64,000 nt of DNA from an uncultured Fibrobacter sp. GTDB taxonomy: Bacteria > Fibrobacterota > Fibrobacteria > Fibrobacterales > Fibrobacteraceae. Location of the stretch: the NCBI GenBank assembly GCA_946408125.1, contig CAMJQW010000004.1, forward strand, positions 36,946 to 100,945, in the 5' to 3' direction. The notes beneath the pieces were generated by a model, which did not search any database, was not told where the DNA came from, and saw only the letters and a list, made by a program, of their open reading frames with translations. The stretch's first letter is position 1. Every line of letters begins with the position of its first letter. Both the position numbers and the translations under genes were made by a program. Of this stretch, positions 35,713-43,950 are shown piece by piece.

Positions 35713-37175
35713 TGAATCTCCTGCGCTTCCTGATTGTTCCGCTCGCCGTTTCGCTGTTCGCCATTTTCCCGCTGACGGATACGGACATCTGGTGGCATCT
35801 TGCCTGTGCGCGCGAGTGGGTGACCACATGGACTCCGGTGCGCACGCCGGTCGTGAACGTGCACGAGTATTTCCAGCAGGTGGTCGGCTTCGTTTATGCT
35901 CTCGGGGGCGCTCCGCTCCTGGTCGCGTTCAAGGCGCTCCTGTGGGGAGGCGTGTTTGCGCTGTTCCTTTTCCCGCTCCGGCGCGCCTCGCTAGATTGGC
36001 GTGCGGTGGCGTTTGCGGTCGTGGTGCTGTTCCTGCTGCGATTCCAGTTCGAAATCCGTCCGGTCGTGTTTTCGATGCTGTTCCTCGGCATTTTCTGGAA
36101 CCTGCTTCCGCGTCTTTTCGAATTCCCGAAAAGGAATGCGGTGCTTGTCGCTGTGTTGTTACTTTGTTTGCAGTGGCTGTGGTGCAGGTTCCAGGGATTG
36201 TATGTGCTTGGTCCCCTGGTTACGGGGGTATGCATTCTGTTCTGGTTTTTTGCGCAGGGACGAAATGCGGGCCATCGCGCAAAGCTTTTTTATGCGGGTT
36301 TCTGGCTGCTGCTTTGCGCGATGCCTCTCTTGCATGAAGACGGCCTCGCACTGTTCGTTTATCCCTTCGGATTGCTTGACCGTCTGCTCGGCCTTTCGGA
36401 ATCGGCGGCGGTGTTTGCTTCCGGGATAGCGGAAAACCGGAGCCTCCTCGCGCTTGTGGCGCTGCGGGAGAACCTGGTGGCTTCTGCAGTGGCTTCTGTG
36501 CTTGCGATGGCGTTAATTATTTTGTGCGTAAGGCGCCTTGTCGCGGCTGTACGGCGTAGGGCCTGGCCGGATTGGCATGCAACTTCGGCGCACGCCGTTC
36601 TTGCCGCGACAGCTTTCCTCGCGCTCGTCGCGGAACGCAATGTGGCATTGTTCCTGCCCGTGTTTGCGTGTTTCGTACTCGGGCCCGCGTGGGGTTGCGC
36701 CCCTGTATGCAGGGCGTGCCGTTTTTGCAGGTATGTTCCCGCCGCGGCGATATTCCTTGTGCTCGGATTCTGGTGCAGGAGCCTTATGCCTTATGACGCT
36801 ACGATGGTCGCCAGGTCGCGCGTTCCCGTCGCCGCGGCACAGTGGATGAAGGCGCATCCCCACGCGGGCAGGCTCTTCAACGACGATCGCGCGGGCGGCT
36901 ACCTCGCGTTCGTGAATCCGGGCGACTCCACATATCTGGACGGGCGCTTCATCTTGAAGACGGCGGAGTTCTTTTCGCGGTACCTTGGATATGCGGGCAA
37001 TCCCGACGCGTTCATGCACGACATGGATTCCCTGGGAGTTGACCGCGCGCTGTTCCCCCTGCGCTATTATGCGCGCTGGGATGCGGTCGTGGACGCCCTT
37101 TCGCGAAGCGGCCGGTGGACCCTGGAATATGTGGATAACGACTTTGTCGTTTTTGATAGAAATAGCTTAAGATAA
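35712..37175 (+). CDS. Polytopic membrane protein, GT-C glycosyltransferase-like
   Basis: 487 residues, about 10 transmembrane segments followed by a soluble C-terminal region (about 370-487). An N-terminal luminal-type motif (LTDTDIWWHLACAREWV) and a C-terminal RLFNDDRAGGYLAFVNP with STYLDGRF resemble uncharacterised GT-C (PMT/O-oligosaccharyltransferase-like) proteins that have D-x-x-W-H and an N-D-x-x-G-G-Y motif. It would move a sugar from a lipid carrier to an exported acceptor; this is inference. It is translationally coupled (TAATG) to the three SGNH lipoproteins and ends the block, with a strong terminator 57 bases after the stop. Confidence 0.65.
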   Translation: MNLLRFLIVPLAVSLFAIFPLTDTDIWWHLACAREWVTTWTPVRTPVVNVHEYFQQVVGFVYALGGAPLLVAFKALLWGGVFALFLFPLRRASLDWRAVAFAVVVLFLLRFQFEIRPVVFSMLFLGIFWNLLPRLFEFPKRNAVLVAVLLLCLQWLWCRFQGLYVLGPLVTGVCILFWFFAQGRNAGHRAKLFYAGFWLLLCAMPLLHEDGLALFVYPFGLLDRLLGLSESAAVFASGIAENRSLLALVALRENLVASAVASVLAMALIILCVRRLVAAVRRRAWPDWHATSAHAVLAATAFLALVAERNVALFLPVFACFVLGPAWGCAPVCRACRFCRYVPAAAIFLVLGFWCRSLMPYDATMVARSRVPVAAAQWMKAHPHAGRLFNDDRAGGYLAFVNPGDSTYLDGRFILKTAEFFSRYLGYAGNPDAFMHDMDSLGVDRALFPLRYYARWDAVVDALSRSGRWTLEYVDNDFVVFDRNSLR

Positions 37176-37525
37176 TCTTACTCCAACTATAATACCCTCA
37201 ACAAGTTACGTTTCTTGGACTGTCGAAAATTGCCGTTTTTGAGCGAAAAACGGCGTTTTTAGTTGGGGCAGTCTGCACATCTGTTTACTATGATGCTTGT
37301 CAAGGGATAGTTGAAAATTTTCCTGTTGATAGGTTGTGAAATCCTTATGGAGCAGGGTAGGATTCCTGCGTTATTAAACATGGGTATTATGCGTAAAGAG
37401 GGCGGGATAAAAAAGTTTTTTCGCAAAAGTCCCTTTTTCGTGTGATTTTGCGCACTTTCAAAAAAAAGAGTTTCGGTGCGTCCTGACGGGTTTATGCTTT
37501 ACTTAATTTTTGAATCCAATCGTTA
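37176..37525. other. 350-base gene-free gap upstream of the dnaA-like gene
   Basis: The left part holds the terminator at 37232-37260. The rest is AT-rich, with TTTATGCTTTACTTAATTTT as a promoter-like stretch near 37490-37510 and a single weak DnaA-box-like TGTGGAAAA at 37555, overlapping one possible start. I see no cluster of DnaA boxes, no 13-mers and no open frame, so nothing supports an origin. The region probably holds only the promoter of the dnaA-like gene. Confidence 0.6.
37232..37260 (+). terminator. Intrinsic terminator after the surface-modification gene block
   Basis: GCCGTTTTT (37232-37240), loop GAGCG, AAAAACGGC (37246-37254), then GTTTTT. Confidence 0.82.
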
Positions 37526-37555
37526 TTGAATTTATCTGCTACCATTCGGTTTATT

Positions 37556-39013
37556 GTGGAAAACGTTATTTCTTTATTGGATGTTGTGTCGTCGCCCTGG
37601 CAGTCGGTGCTTAAGTGTGTCCGGGCTGAATGCAATGATTTTGGCATGGCTATTTTTGACGCGGTAGGTTACGAAGGTTTTGTCGATGGATATGCCTGCC
37701 TCACCGTTCCAGATACTTTCCGTGAGACTTGGCTCAACAGCCATTATGGAACTCTGCTCCGCAAGGTCTTTACGAAGGTATTGGGTCCCGAGTTCAAGGA
37801 TTACAAGATCCGTCTGCTCGCTCCCTCCGAATCGGTTCCCGAAATCAAGCTCGCTCCGGTTCCGCGCAAGGTTGCGCGCGTCACGCCTCCCGCTCCGAAA
37901 AAGGTTCTCCGTCGTAAGATTAGTTTGTACAAAAATTACACGTTTGAGACGTTTGTGGAAGGCGAATGCAATTCGACCGCCCTCCGCGCCTGCGAGACGG
38001 TAGTCGAGAATCCGGGCGACAAGGGCATGAACCCGCTGCTCGTCTACGGCGCGTCGGGCCTTGGTAAGACTCACCTCCTGCAGGCCATCGCCGCGCGCCT
38101 CCAGGATACGCGTCCCGACTTCAAGATCGTGTATCGTGCGGCCTACGACTTCTTGCGCGATTGCGTGTCGATGGCCGAAGCTTCCTTCGCGGGCGACAGG
38201 GCTCTTTATGCCGAACGCGAACAGAAGTTCAAGGAAAACTACGCGGACTCTGATGTCCTACTGGTCGATGATATCCAGCTTCTCGAAAAGGCTCCCAAGA
38301 GCCAGGAACGCCTGGCTCTGCTCGTGAAGATGCTGAGGAGCCGCGGTAAACAGGTCGTACTTTCTTGCGACCGTCATCCGTCCGCGTTCAAGAAACTTGC
38401 TGCGGGGGAGACTCCCTCGCGCGATGCGAAGATTCCGCAGCTGTCTGCGAATCTGCTTGCACACCTGGAAAACTGTGTCGCCGTGGGAATGGTCGAACCC
38501 GACCTGAATACCCGTATGGCGGTCATCCGCGAGAAGTCGAAGGATCTGCCGTTCGCGTCGAACGACCGCGAAGAAATCTGCAGGTTCCTTTCCATCCCGC
38601 CGCGTGCGAACGTGCGCCTCATCGAAGGGACGCTGAACTGGTTGCGCGCCATGCACACCCTGAACGGCGTGGAGCTGAACCTCACGTGCGTCAAGCAGCT
38701 GCTGGTATCCCCGCAGAATGACGGTGCGAAGCTCACGCTCAAGAACATTAGCGAAACGGTCGCGGCTTCGTTCCGCGTTGAAACGGTTGTGCTTTCTTCC
38801 AAGCGCCAGGACAAGGGTGCATCGCTGCCCCGCAAGGTCGCCATGTTCCTCTGCCGCGAACTCACCAAGGAATCCCTGCAAGAAGTGGGCAAGGCGTTCA
38901 ACCGCGACTATGCCACGGTTATCGCTTCCATCCAGTCGCTCATTGCCATGATGGGCAAGGATGACGATCTCGCGCGTCGCGTGCAGGACATCCGCTACAT
39001 GCTGGAAACCTGA
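37556..39013 (+). CDS. Divergent DnaA homologue (AAA+ with altered key residues)
   Basis: 485 residues from GTG 37556; an in-frame TTG at 37526 adds 10 residues, and the start is uncertain. The DnaA layout is clear: a short domain I, an AAA+ core with GASGLGKTHLL (Walker A, 38048) and DVLLVDDIQ (Walker B), sensor 2 in ANVRLIEG, and the domain IV helix-turn-helix (RKVAMFLCRELTKESLQEVG). Two features are unusual. The box VII arginine finger (SRF.WG in DnaA) is a His (38462-38464, in LLAHLENC). The base-reading GRDHTTV of domain IV is NRDYATV (38900-38920). No dnaN or recF is near. It is a second DnaA or a strongly drifted main one. Confidence 0.8.
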   Translation: MENVISLLDVVSSPWQSVLKCVRAECNDFGMAIFDAVGYEGFVDGYACLTVPDTFRETWLNSHYGTLLRKVFTKVLGPEFKDYKIRLLAPSESVPEIKLAPVPRKVARVTPPAPKKVLRRKISLYKNYTFETFVEGECNSTALRACETVVENPGDKGMNPLLVYGASGLGKTHLLQAIAARLQDTRPDFKIVYRAAYDFLRDCVSMAEASFAGDRALYAEREQKFKENYADSDVLLVDDIQLLEKAPKSQERLALLVKMLRSRGKQVVLSCDRHPSAFKKLAAGETPSRDAKIPQLSANLLAHLENCVAVGMVEPDLNTRMAVIREKSKDLPFASNDREEICRFLSIPPRANVRLIEGTLNWLRAMHTLNGVELNLTCVKQLLVSPQNDGAKLTLKNISETVAASFRVETVVLSSKRQDKGASLPRKVAMFLCRELTKESLQEVGKAFNRDYATVIASIQSLIAMMGKDDDLARRVQDIRYMLET

Positions 39014-39879
39014 TGAAGGCTCTGATTACGGGTGGCGCCGGCGTCGTGGGGAGGGCACTCTGTCGTGAACTTCTCGGCCGCGGTGTCGAAGTCCGCGTGC
39101 TCACCCTGCCGGGCGATCCTCTTGCAAAAACGCTTCCTCCCGAAGTGGAGGTTTTCTACGGCGACGTGACGGACCGCGGTTCGCTCGAACCCGCTTTCGC
39201 TGGAGTGGATACAGTTTTTCATCTTGCCGCCATCCTCCTTTCTACGGTTCCGGACGCCTTCGCGAAAATCAATGCGGGCGGGACGCGGAATGTCGTGGAA
39301 TGCTGCGAGGCCGCCGGTGTCCGCAGGCTCCTCTACGTTTCGAGCATTTCGGTCACCTATCCGGTGCTGACCCCGTACGGGCAGAGCAAGCTTGCCGGGG
39401 AATCCCTTGTCAAGCAGTCCGGGCTCGACTGGACCATCGTTCGTCCGACGCTCGTCATCGGCGATGGCGGTGGCATCGAGTTCAACATGTTCGCGCGGTA
39501 TGTGACGCGCTTCCCGGTCTACTTGATGCCTGGCGGCGGCCAATCGAAAAAGCGTCCGGTGCGAAGCGTGGACCTGGTCAAGGGTATCGCCGCCGCCGGG
39601 CTTGCCGATTCCGCAGTCGGCAGGACATACGCGCTCGCCGGCCCAGAGGTCATGACCATGGCCGAGATGGCGAGGCGCATCCTCGCATCGCACGGTCGCC
39701 GTCACCTGATGCTCCCGCTCCCGTGGTGGCTCTCGAAGCGCCTCGCCGTACTCAAGAACTGGGCCGGCGGCAACCGCGTTTCGGCGGAGCAGGCCCTGGC
39801 CGGATTCCTCTACGACGCCGTTCCCGATATCGACGATGCCGTCCGGGATCTCGGTTATGCTCCCGAAAACGCACTTTAG
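39013..39879 (+). CDS. NAD-dependent epimerase/dehydratase family protein
   Basis: 288 residues, extended short-chain dehydrogenase. The NAD-binding GxxGxxG motif is ITGGAGVVGRAL at the N-terminus, and the catalytic YxxxK is Y-G-Q-S-K (in TPYGQSKLAGE) after the SSISVTY segment. It overlaps the last base of the dnaA-like gene (TGATGA), which suggests coupled expression; a functional link is not obvious. Substrate is probably a nucleotide sugar, or it may belong to the 3-beta-HSD/NADH-binding group; sequence alone does not decide. Confidence 0.85.
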   Translation: MKALITGGAGVVGRALCRELLGRGVEVRVLTLPGDPLAKTLPPEVEVFYGDVTDRGSLEPAFAGVDTVFHLAAILLSTVPDAFAKINAGGTRNVVECCEAAGVRRLLYVSSISVTYPVLTPYGQSKLAGESLVKQSGLDWTIVRPTLVIGDGGGIEFNMFARYVTRFPVYLMPGGGQSKKRPVRSVDLVKGIAAAGLADSAVGRTYALAGPEVMTMAEMARRILASHGRRHLMLPLPWWLSKRLAVLKNWAGGNRVSAEQALAGFLYDAVPDIDDAVRDLGYAPENAL

Positions 39880-39974
39880 CGTGATTTTATACCCTATAAA
39901 CCCGTAATCTGTCCCAAATTCCGTTCTTTTTGCCTCAAATTGGTATATATTAACGGAAAAACAAAGAGGATATT

Positions 39975-41195
39975 ATGAAACGTTCGTTCCTTTTGGCCGG
40001 TTGTGTGGCCGCATCGCTTTCCCTTTTCGCCTGTGGCGACGACAGCAGTTCTTCGCCCAACAATGTCGACCGCGATACCATTGAATCTTCGGGTAGCGAA
40101 GATCCCGATTCTTCGGCCGGCAAGTCCGGCGACAAGTCCAGTTCCTCCGCCGAGAAGCCTGAATCTTCTTCGAGCGAGGATTCCGGAAACCGTGCCGCTA
40201 CTTTGGACGACTTCGAGAAGAACATGGTCATCAAGGGCCTGTTCAAGACGGAAATCAACCTCTCCGTGGGTGCGAAGAACGGCGTGTTCACGCTCTGGCT
40301 TCCCGGCGAGACGGTGGACTCCGCGTGGGTCGTCGCCCATTCCGACTTCAAGAAGGGCGTTCTCGAAATCAATTCCGACAATGCGACGTATGCGACCACC
40401 GACGAAGGCGGAACGATCAAGTCGATGTTGAAGCTCGTGAACGACGGTGCGAAGCTCTCGTTCATCGTCAACGAAGATGAAAAGCTCCTCTGCGTGTACA
40501 ACGGCGATACGCTCAAGGTGGAAACGGCCAAGGTGAAGGTCAAGACGAACGTGATTGCAAACGGCGATTCCCTCGAAGGCAAGCGCGTGAGCTGCAAGCG
40601 CGGCGATACGACCGACGTCTATTCGTTCTATAAGGGCGCCTACGTGCTTCGTAACGTGGTGAAGGCCGGCGCCGATTCCACGCTCGGCACGAGCTGGAGC
40701 ACCGGTTACTACGACATCCAGCGCAACAAGCTCCTGCTCCTTACCAAGTACTCGCCCAGGAGCGTCAAGGCTCTGGTGACGACCGAACTTGGCGAAGACT
40801 ATTCGATGACATCCCTCGGCGGCAACAAGACCGAATGCGAAGCCGAAGGCTTCAAGGCGGGGAAGGTCGATGCTTCCAAGCTCGCTACGGAATGGGATGC
40901 GGTCGTCGGCGATGTCGACTGGTCCATGGAACTCAAGTCCGACGGAACGTTCAAGATCCTCGCGAACGAAGGCCGCAAGGACATCCGTAATGGCGACTGG
41001 GCCCTCTTCGGCGACGTGCTTGTCCTGCGCAACAGGGAATGCCTTGACGCGGACTGCATCACGTCCATCATGGGAACCGTTTCCGATTTCGATGCGAAGA
41101 AGGGATTCTCCTACGTCCATACGAAGTCCTTCCCGAATGACGACAAGGAACATCAGGAATTGCCGTTTGCCTGGACGGCGCCTATCTACGAGTAG
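39975..41195 (+). CDS. Lipoprotein with Ser-rich linker, unknown function
   Basis: 406 residues. ATG 39975 follows an AGAGGA SD and a TATATT box at 39946, so this gene has a normal short leader. The signal ends in LSLFAC (lipobox), followed by an S/D/K-rich linker (about 20-65). The C-terminal 330 residues are beta-rich with many Asp and Lys, and contain SYVHTK and ADCITSIMG; I recognise no family. The next gene (nadE) starts 9 bases after the stop, but nothing suggests a shared job. Confidence 0.72.
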   Translation: MKRSFLLAGCVAASLSLFACGDDSSSSPNNVDRDTIESSGSEDPDSSAGKSGDKSSSSAEKPESSSSEDSGNRAATLDDFEKNMVIKGLFKTEINLSVGAKNGVFTLWLPGETVDSAWVVAHSDFKKGVLEINSDNATYATTDEGGTIKSMLKLVNDGAKLSFIVNEDEKLLCVYNGDTLKVETAKVKVKTNVIANGDSLEGKRVSCKRGDTTDVYSFYKGAYVLRNVVKAGADSTLGTSWSTGYYDIQRNKLLLLTKYSPRSVKALVTTELGEDYSMTSLGGNKTECEAEGFKAGKVDASKLATEWDAVVGDVDWSMELKSDGTFKILANEGRKDIRNGDWALFGDVLVLRNRECLDADCITSIMGTVSDFDAKKGFSYVHTKSFPNDDKEHQELPFAWTAPIYE

Positions 41196-41204
41196 TTAAT
41201 CGGT

Positions 41205-42764
41205 ATGAAAGCCTATATCGCCCAGATGAGGGTGCTTCCGGGAAAGCCGGAAGAAAATTTCAAGAACATGAAGTCCATCGTGGCGCGCGCAAAGAAGGCG
41301 GGCGCCGCCTTGGTTGTATTCCCTGAAAACGCCATTTCCGGCAACTACGCCCGCCTCGGGTCCAAACAGAACGAGGCCGGATTCCAGCGCGCTTGCTGCG
41401 ATGCGGAATATGCCCTCCAGAAACTCTCGAAGGGAATCGAGATCTTGGTGGGTTCGAGCGAGATGTTCGACGAATGCATGTGCAGCCATTACGTGGATGG
41501 CGGCATGGACGGCTGGGAACACGATTTCGAGGTCTACTCGGGTTACCAGGAATTCACGACGGACAAGGAATCCGAAATCGAGGAGATCTGCGCCCGTGCC
41601 GCAAAGCGCTCCGGCAAGCCTGTCCTTTACGTGAATGCTGTCGGTACCGAAAATTCCGGCAAGAACATCTATGCGCTCGATGGCGCTAGCCGCGTTTACG
41701 ATGCCGCGGGCAAGGTCGCCTTCCGCATGGAACAGTTCAAGGAAGGCGAAGCGCTCATTGAAATTGCGAAGGGCAAGGTGAAGGCGCTCCCGCTAGCGGG
41801 CAAGCCTGCTCCCAAGCCCGTAAAACCTGCCGAACCCATCGCGCAGATCCACGACGCGCTCGTGTACATGATCCGCGAGAACCTCGCGAACTTCCATATT
41901 CCCCGCATGGTCATCGGGGCGAGTGGCGGTATCGACAGTGCGGTATCGGCGGCCCTCTATGCCGAGGCCATCGGTGCGAAGAACGTTTACCTCGTGAACA
42001 TGCCGACGCGCTTCAATTCCGATACTACCAAGAATGCCGCGCGCGACCTTGCGAAAAATCTCGGCAGCCCGTACACGGTCGCACCGATTTCGGATATGCT
42101 GAACGCGGTCTGCGAGAGCCTCGCGAAATGCGAGTTCGTCCGTAGCGACGCGAAGATCAAGATCGAGGGACTCCATTACGAGAACCTCCAGGCGCGTACG
42201 CGTTCTTCGTCCGTGCTTCTTTCCATCGCTTCCGTGCTCGGTGCGGGAATCACCTGCAACGGCAACAAGAGCGAAGCGACCGCCGGCTACTGTACGCTTT
42301 ACGGCGACAGCTGCGGCGTGATGTGCGCTCTCGGTGACCTCTGGAAAACCCAGGTGTACGAACTGGCGGACTACATCAACCGCAAAAAGGAAATCATCCC
42401 GAAGGCGTCCATCGACGTTCCCGCGAGTGCGGAACTCAGCGAGGCGATGAACGTGGACGAAGGCAAGGGCGATCCGATCAAGTACCCTTACCACGACAGG
42501 CTCTTCTCCTACTGGGTCGACCAGAATCACGGCCTCGACGAGACGGAAGCCCTGCTTGAGGCAGGGACGCTCTGCAAGGAAATCGGAGCCGACGCGAAGT
42601 ATTTCAAGAAGCTGTTCAAGAACAAGGCCGAAGCGCTTGCCGATATGCATGCCTGGCACCGCCGTTTCCGCGGGCTTGCTCTCGCCAAGCGCATACAGTT
42701 CCCGCCGATTCTTTCGGTGAGCGGGATGGCGTTCGGCGGCGAATATACCGAAAGCCAGGGTTAG
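41205..42764 (+). CDS. nadE: NAD+ synthetase with degenerate glutaminase domain
   Basis: 519 residues. The C-terminal synthetase domain (about 210-519) has the PP-loop GASGGIDSAVSAAL and makes NAD+ from nicotinic acid adenine dinucleotide and ATP. The N-terminal nitrilase-like domain keeps the Glu (E41 in VVFPENAISG) and the later LYVNAVGTEN and YALDGAS segments, but the stretch that holds the catalytic Lys (L-P-x-x-x-V-F-D-E-x-R-x-F type) and the Cys (C-E-D-x-W type) of glutamine-dependent enzymes is missing, about 75 residues. The enzyme probably uses free ammonia, which is plentiful in the rumen. It is convergent with mnmA (3 bases apart). Confidence 0.88.
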   Translation: MKAYIAQMRVLPGKPEENFKNMKSIVARAKKAGAALVVFPENAISGNYARLGSKQNEAGFQRACCDAEYALQKLSKGIEILVGSSEMFDECMCSHYVDGGMDGWEHDFEVYSGYQEFTTDKESEIEEICARAAKRSGKPVLYVNAVGTENSGKNIYALDGASRVYDAAGKVAFRMEQFKEGEALIEIAKGKVKALPLAGKPAPKPVKPAEPIAQIHDALVYMIRENLANFHIPRMVIGASGGIDSAVSAALYAEAIGAKNVYLVNMPTRFNSDTTKNAARDLAKNLGSPYTVAPISDMLNAVCESLAKCEFVRSDAKIKIEGLHYENLQARTRSSSVLLSIASVLGAGITCNGNKSEATAGYCTLYGDSCGVMCALGDLWKTQVYELADYINRKKEIIPKASIDVPASAELSEAMNVDEGKGDPIKYPYHDRLFSYWVDQNHGLDETEALLEAGTLCKEIGADAKYFKKLFKNKAEALADMHAWHRRFRGLALAKRIQFPPILSVSGMAFGGEYTESQG

Positions 42765-42767
42765 CTT

Positions 42768-43868
42768 TTATTTGTCGATTACGGCGGAGGCGACGACGCC
42801 GTCATTGTCGTACAGCACCAGAATCTGTCCCGGCGTCGACGCAAACTGGGGTTCGTCGAATCGTACGGTAATGCTTTCGCTGTCCAGGTGGGCGATGCGG
42901 GCGGGCGCCCCTTTATGCCCGAGTCTTATCTGCGCCGAAAGCGGGCCGCCCAGTACCGGGGTTTCTTTATCGACCATCAGGTTCAGGTTCACCGCGTGGA
43001 CCTCGTTGCATTGCAGGGCACTACGCGGACCGAGCACCACCCGGTTTTCCTTTGCGTCGATGCTCACGACGAACAGCGGTTCGGGTTGCCCGCCGATATT
43101 CAGGCCCTTCCTCTGGCCGATGGTGTAGTGAACGATGCCCTTGTGCTTGCCGAGAACTTTGCCGTTCAAGTCTACGAAATCGCCGGGAACGTTGTCGCTC
43201 TCGTCGAAGAGTACGGAGTAGTCGCCGCATTCCAGAAAGTCCTGGCTTTCCTTCTTGTCGGCGTAGTCGTTCCACCCGAGTTCGCGGGCCATCGCCTTCA
43301 CTTCTTCCTTGCGCAGCCCGCCAAGCGGGAAGATGACGGTGGATAGCTGGTCCATGCTCAGGCGCGAAAGGAAATACGACTGGTCCTTCGTGTTGTCGGT
43401 GGCGCGGTACAAAAACGGCTTGTCGGGCGAACTGAATTCCAGGCGCGCGTAGTGTCCCGTGGCGAAGTAGTCGAAGGCGATTCCCATCTGGCGGGCGGTA
43501 TGCAGGAGTGCTCCGAATTTGATGGTCTGGTTGCAGCGTACGCAGGGATTGGGCGTGCGGCCTGCGCGGTATTCGCTGCGGAAATAGTCGAGGACCTGTC
43601 GCTTGTATTCGTCGGAAACGGGAACCGTGTAGTGGGGAATGCCCATGCGCTTCGCGATTTCCTGTGCTTCCGCGATGCTCTCGTCTTCGTTCGGGCCGAA
43701 GCATCCGGAACGGCCCTCGATCTTGGGCATGCCGGGGATGGAGTTGTCCCAGGTGGACATCGTGATGCCCACGACATCGTAGCCCTGCTGCTTCAGGGTC
43801 CATGCGGCGAGCGAGGAGTCGACACCTCCGGAGAGGCCTACGGTGACAGTCTTGTTCTTCAATTCCAT
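42768..43868 (-). CDS. mnmA: tRNA-specific 2-thiouridylase MnmA
   Basis: 366 residues, cytoplasmic. It puts the 2-thio group on U34 of Lys/Glu/Gln tRNAs. The PP-loop is GLSGGVDSSLAAW near the N-terminus; the first catalytic Cys is in NPCVRCNQTIKFG, followed by ATGHYARLE. The second Cys motif (S-Q-x-x-C-F in many MnmA proteins) is SQDFLECGDY here, so the Cys is two residues later than usual. MnmA variants with a different Cys arrangement exist, and this one should be compared with them. ATG 43868 is 6 bases after a TATATT box on the minus strand (leaderless type). Confidence 0.92.
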   Translation of the reverse strand: MELKNKTVTVGLSGGVDSSLAAWTLKQQGYDVVGITMSTWDNSIPGMPKIEGRSGCFGPNEDESIAEAQEIAKRMGIPHYTVPVSDEYKRQVLDYFRSEYRAGRTPNPCVRCNQTIKFGALLHTARQMGIAFDYFATGHYARLEFSSPDKPFLYRATDNTKDQSYFLSRLSMDQLSTVIFPLGGLRKEEVKAMARELGWNDYADKKESQDFLECGDYSVLFDESDNVPGDFVDLNGKVLGKHKGIVHYTIGQRKGLNIGGQPEPLFVVSIDAKENRVVLGPRSALQCNEVHAVNLNLMVDKETPVLGGPLSAQIRLGHKGAPARIAHLDSESITVRFDEPQFASTPGQILVLYDNDGVVASAVIDK

Positions 43869-43880
43869 ACCAAAAATATA
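43869..43880 (-). promoter_or_regulatory. Leaderless-type promoter element of mnmA
   Basis: On the minus strand, TATATT (43875-43880), 6 bases (TTTGGT), then ATG. TTTG 17 bases upstream of the box fits a -33 element. TTTTC precedes the box, as in several other copies. Confidence 0.52.
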
Positions 43881-43904
43881 GAAAAATGGACGCTAGGCAA
43901 AAAA

Positions 43905-43938
43905 AGGCATCCTTCGATTGAAGGATGCCTGCAAATTT
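43905..43938 (-). terminator. Terminator after the 43951 lipoprotein gene
   Basis: AGGCATCCTTC (43905-43915), loop GATT, GAAGGATGCCT (43920-43930): an 11-bp stem. On the minus strand it is followed by a T tract, so it ends the lipoprotein transcript; plus-strand termination is possible but no gene would need it. Confidence 0.83.
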
Positions 43939-43950
43939 TTGTCGCTAACC

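Noticed and set aside
33064..35829. 921-codon open frame on the minus strand opposite TIGR02171-like paralogue 3
   Set aside because: It lies opposite a clear coding gene with domains, signal and coupled start, has no recognisable domain, and has the composition of a shadow frame caused by GC-rich third positions.
37176..37525. Replication origin next to the dnaA-like gene
   Set aside because: Only one weak DnaA-box-like word (TGTGGAAAA at 37555), no cluster and no 13-mers. The neighbouring DnaA also lacks the base-reading residues.
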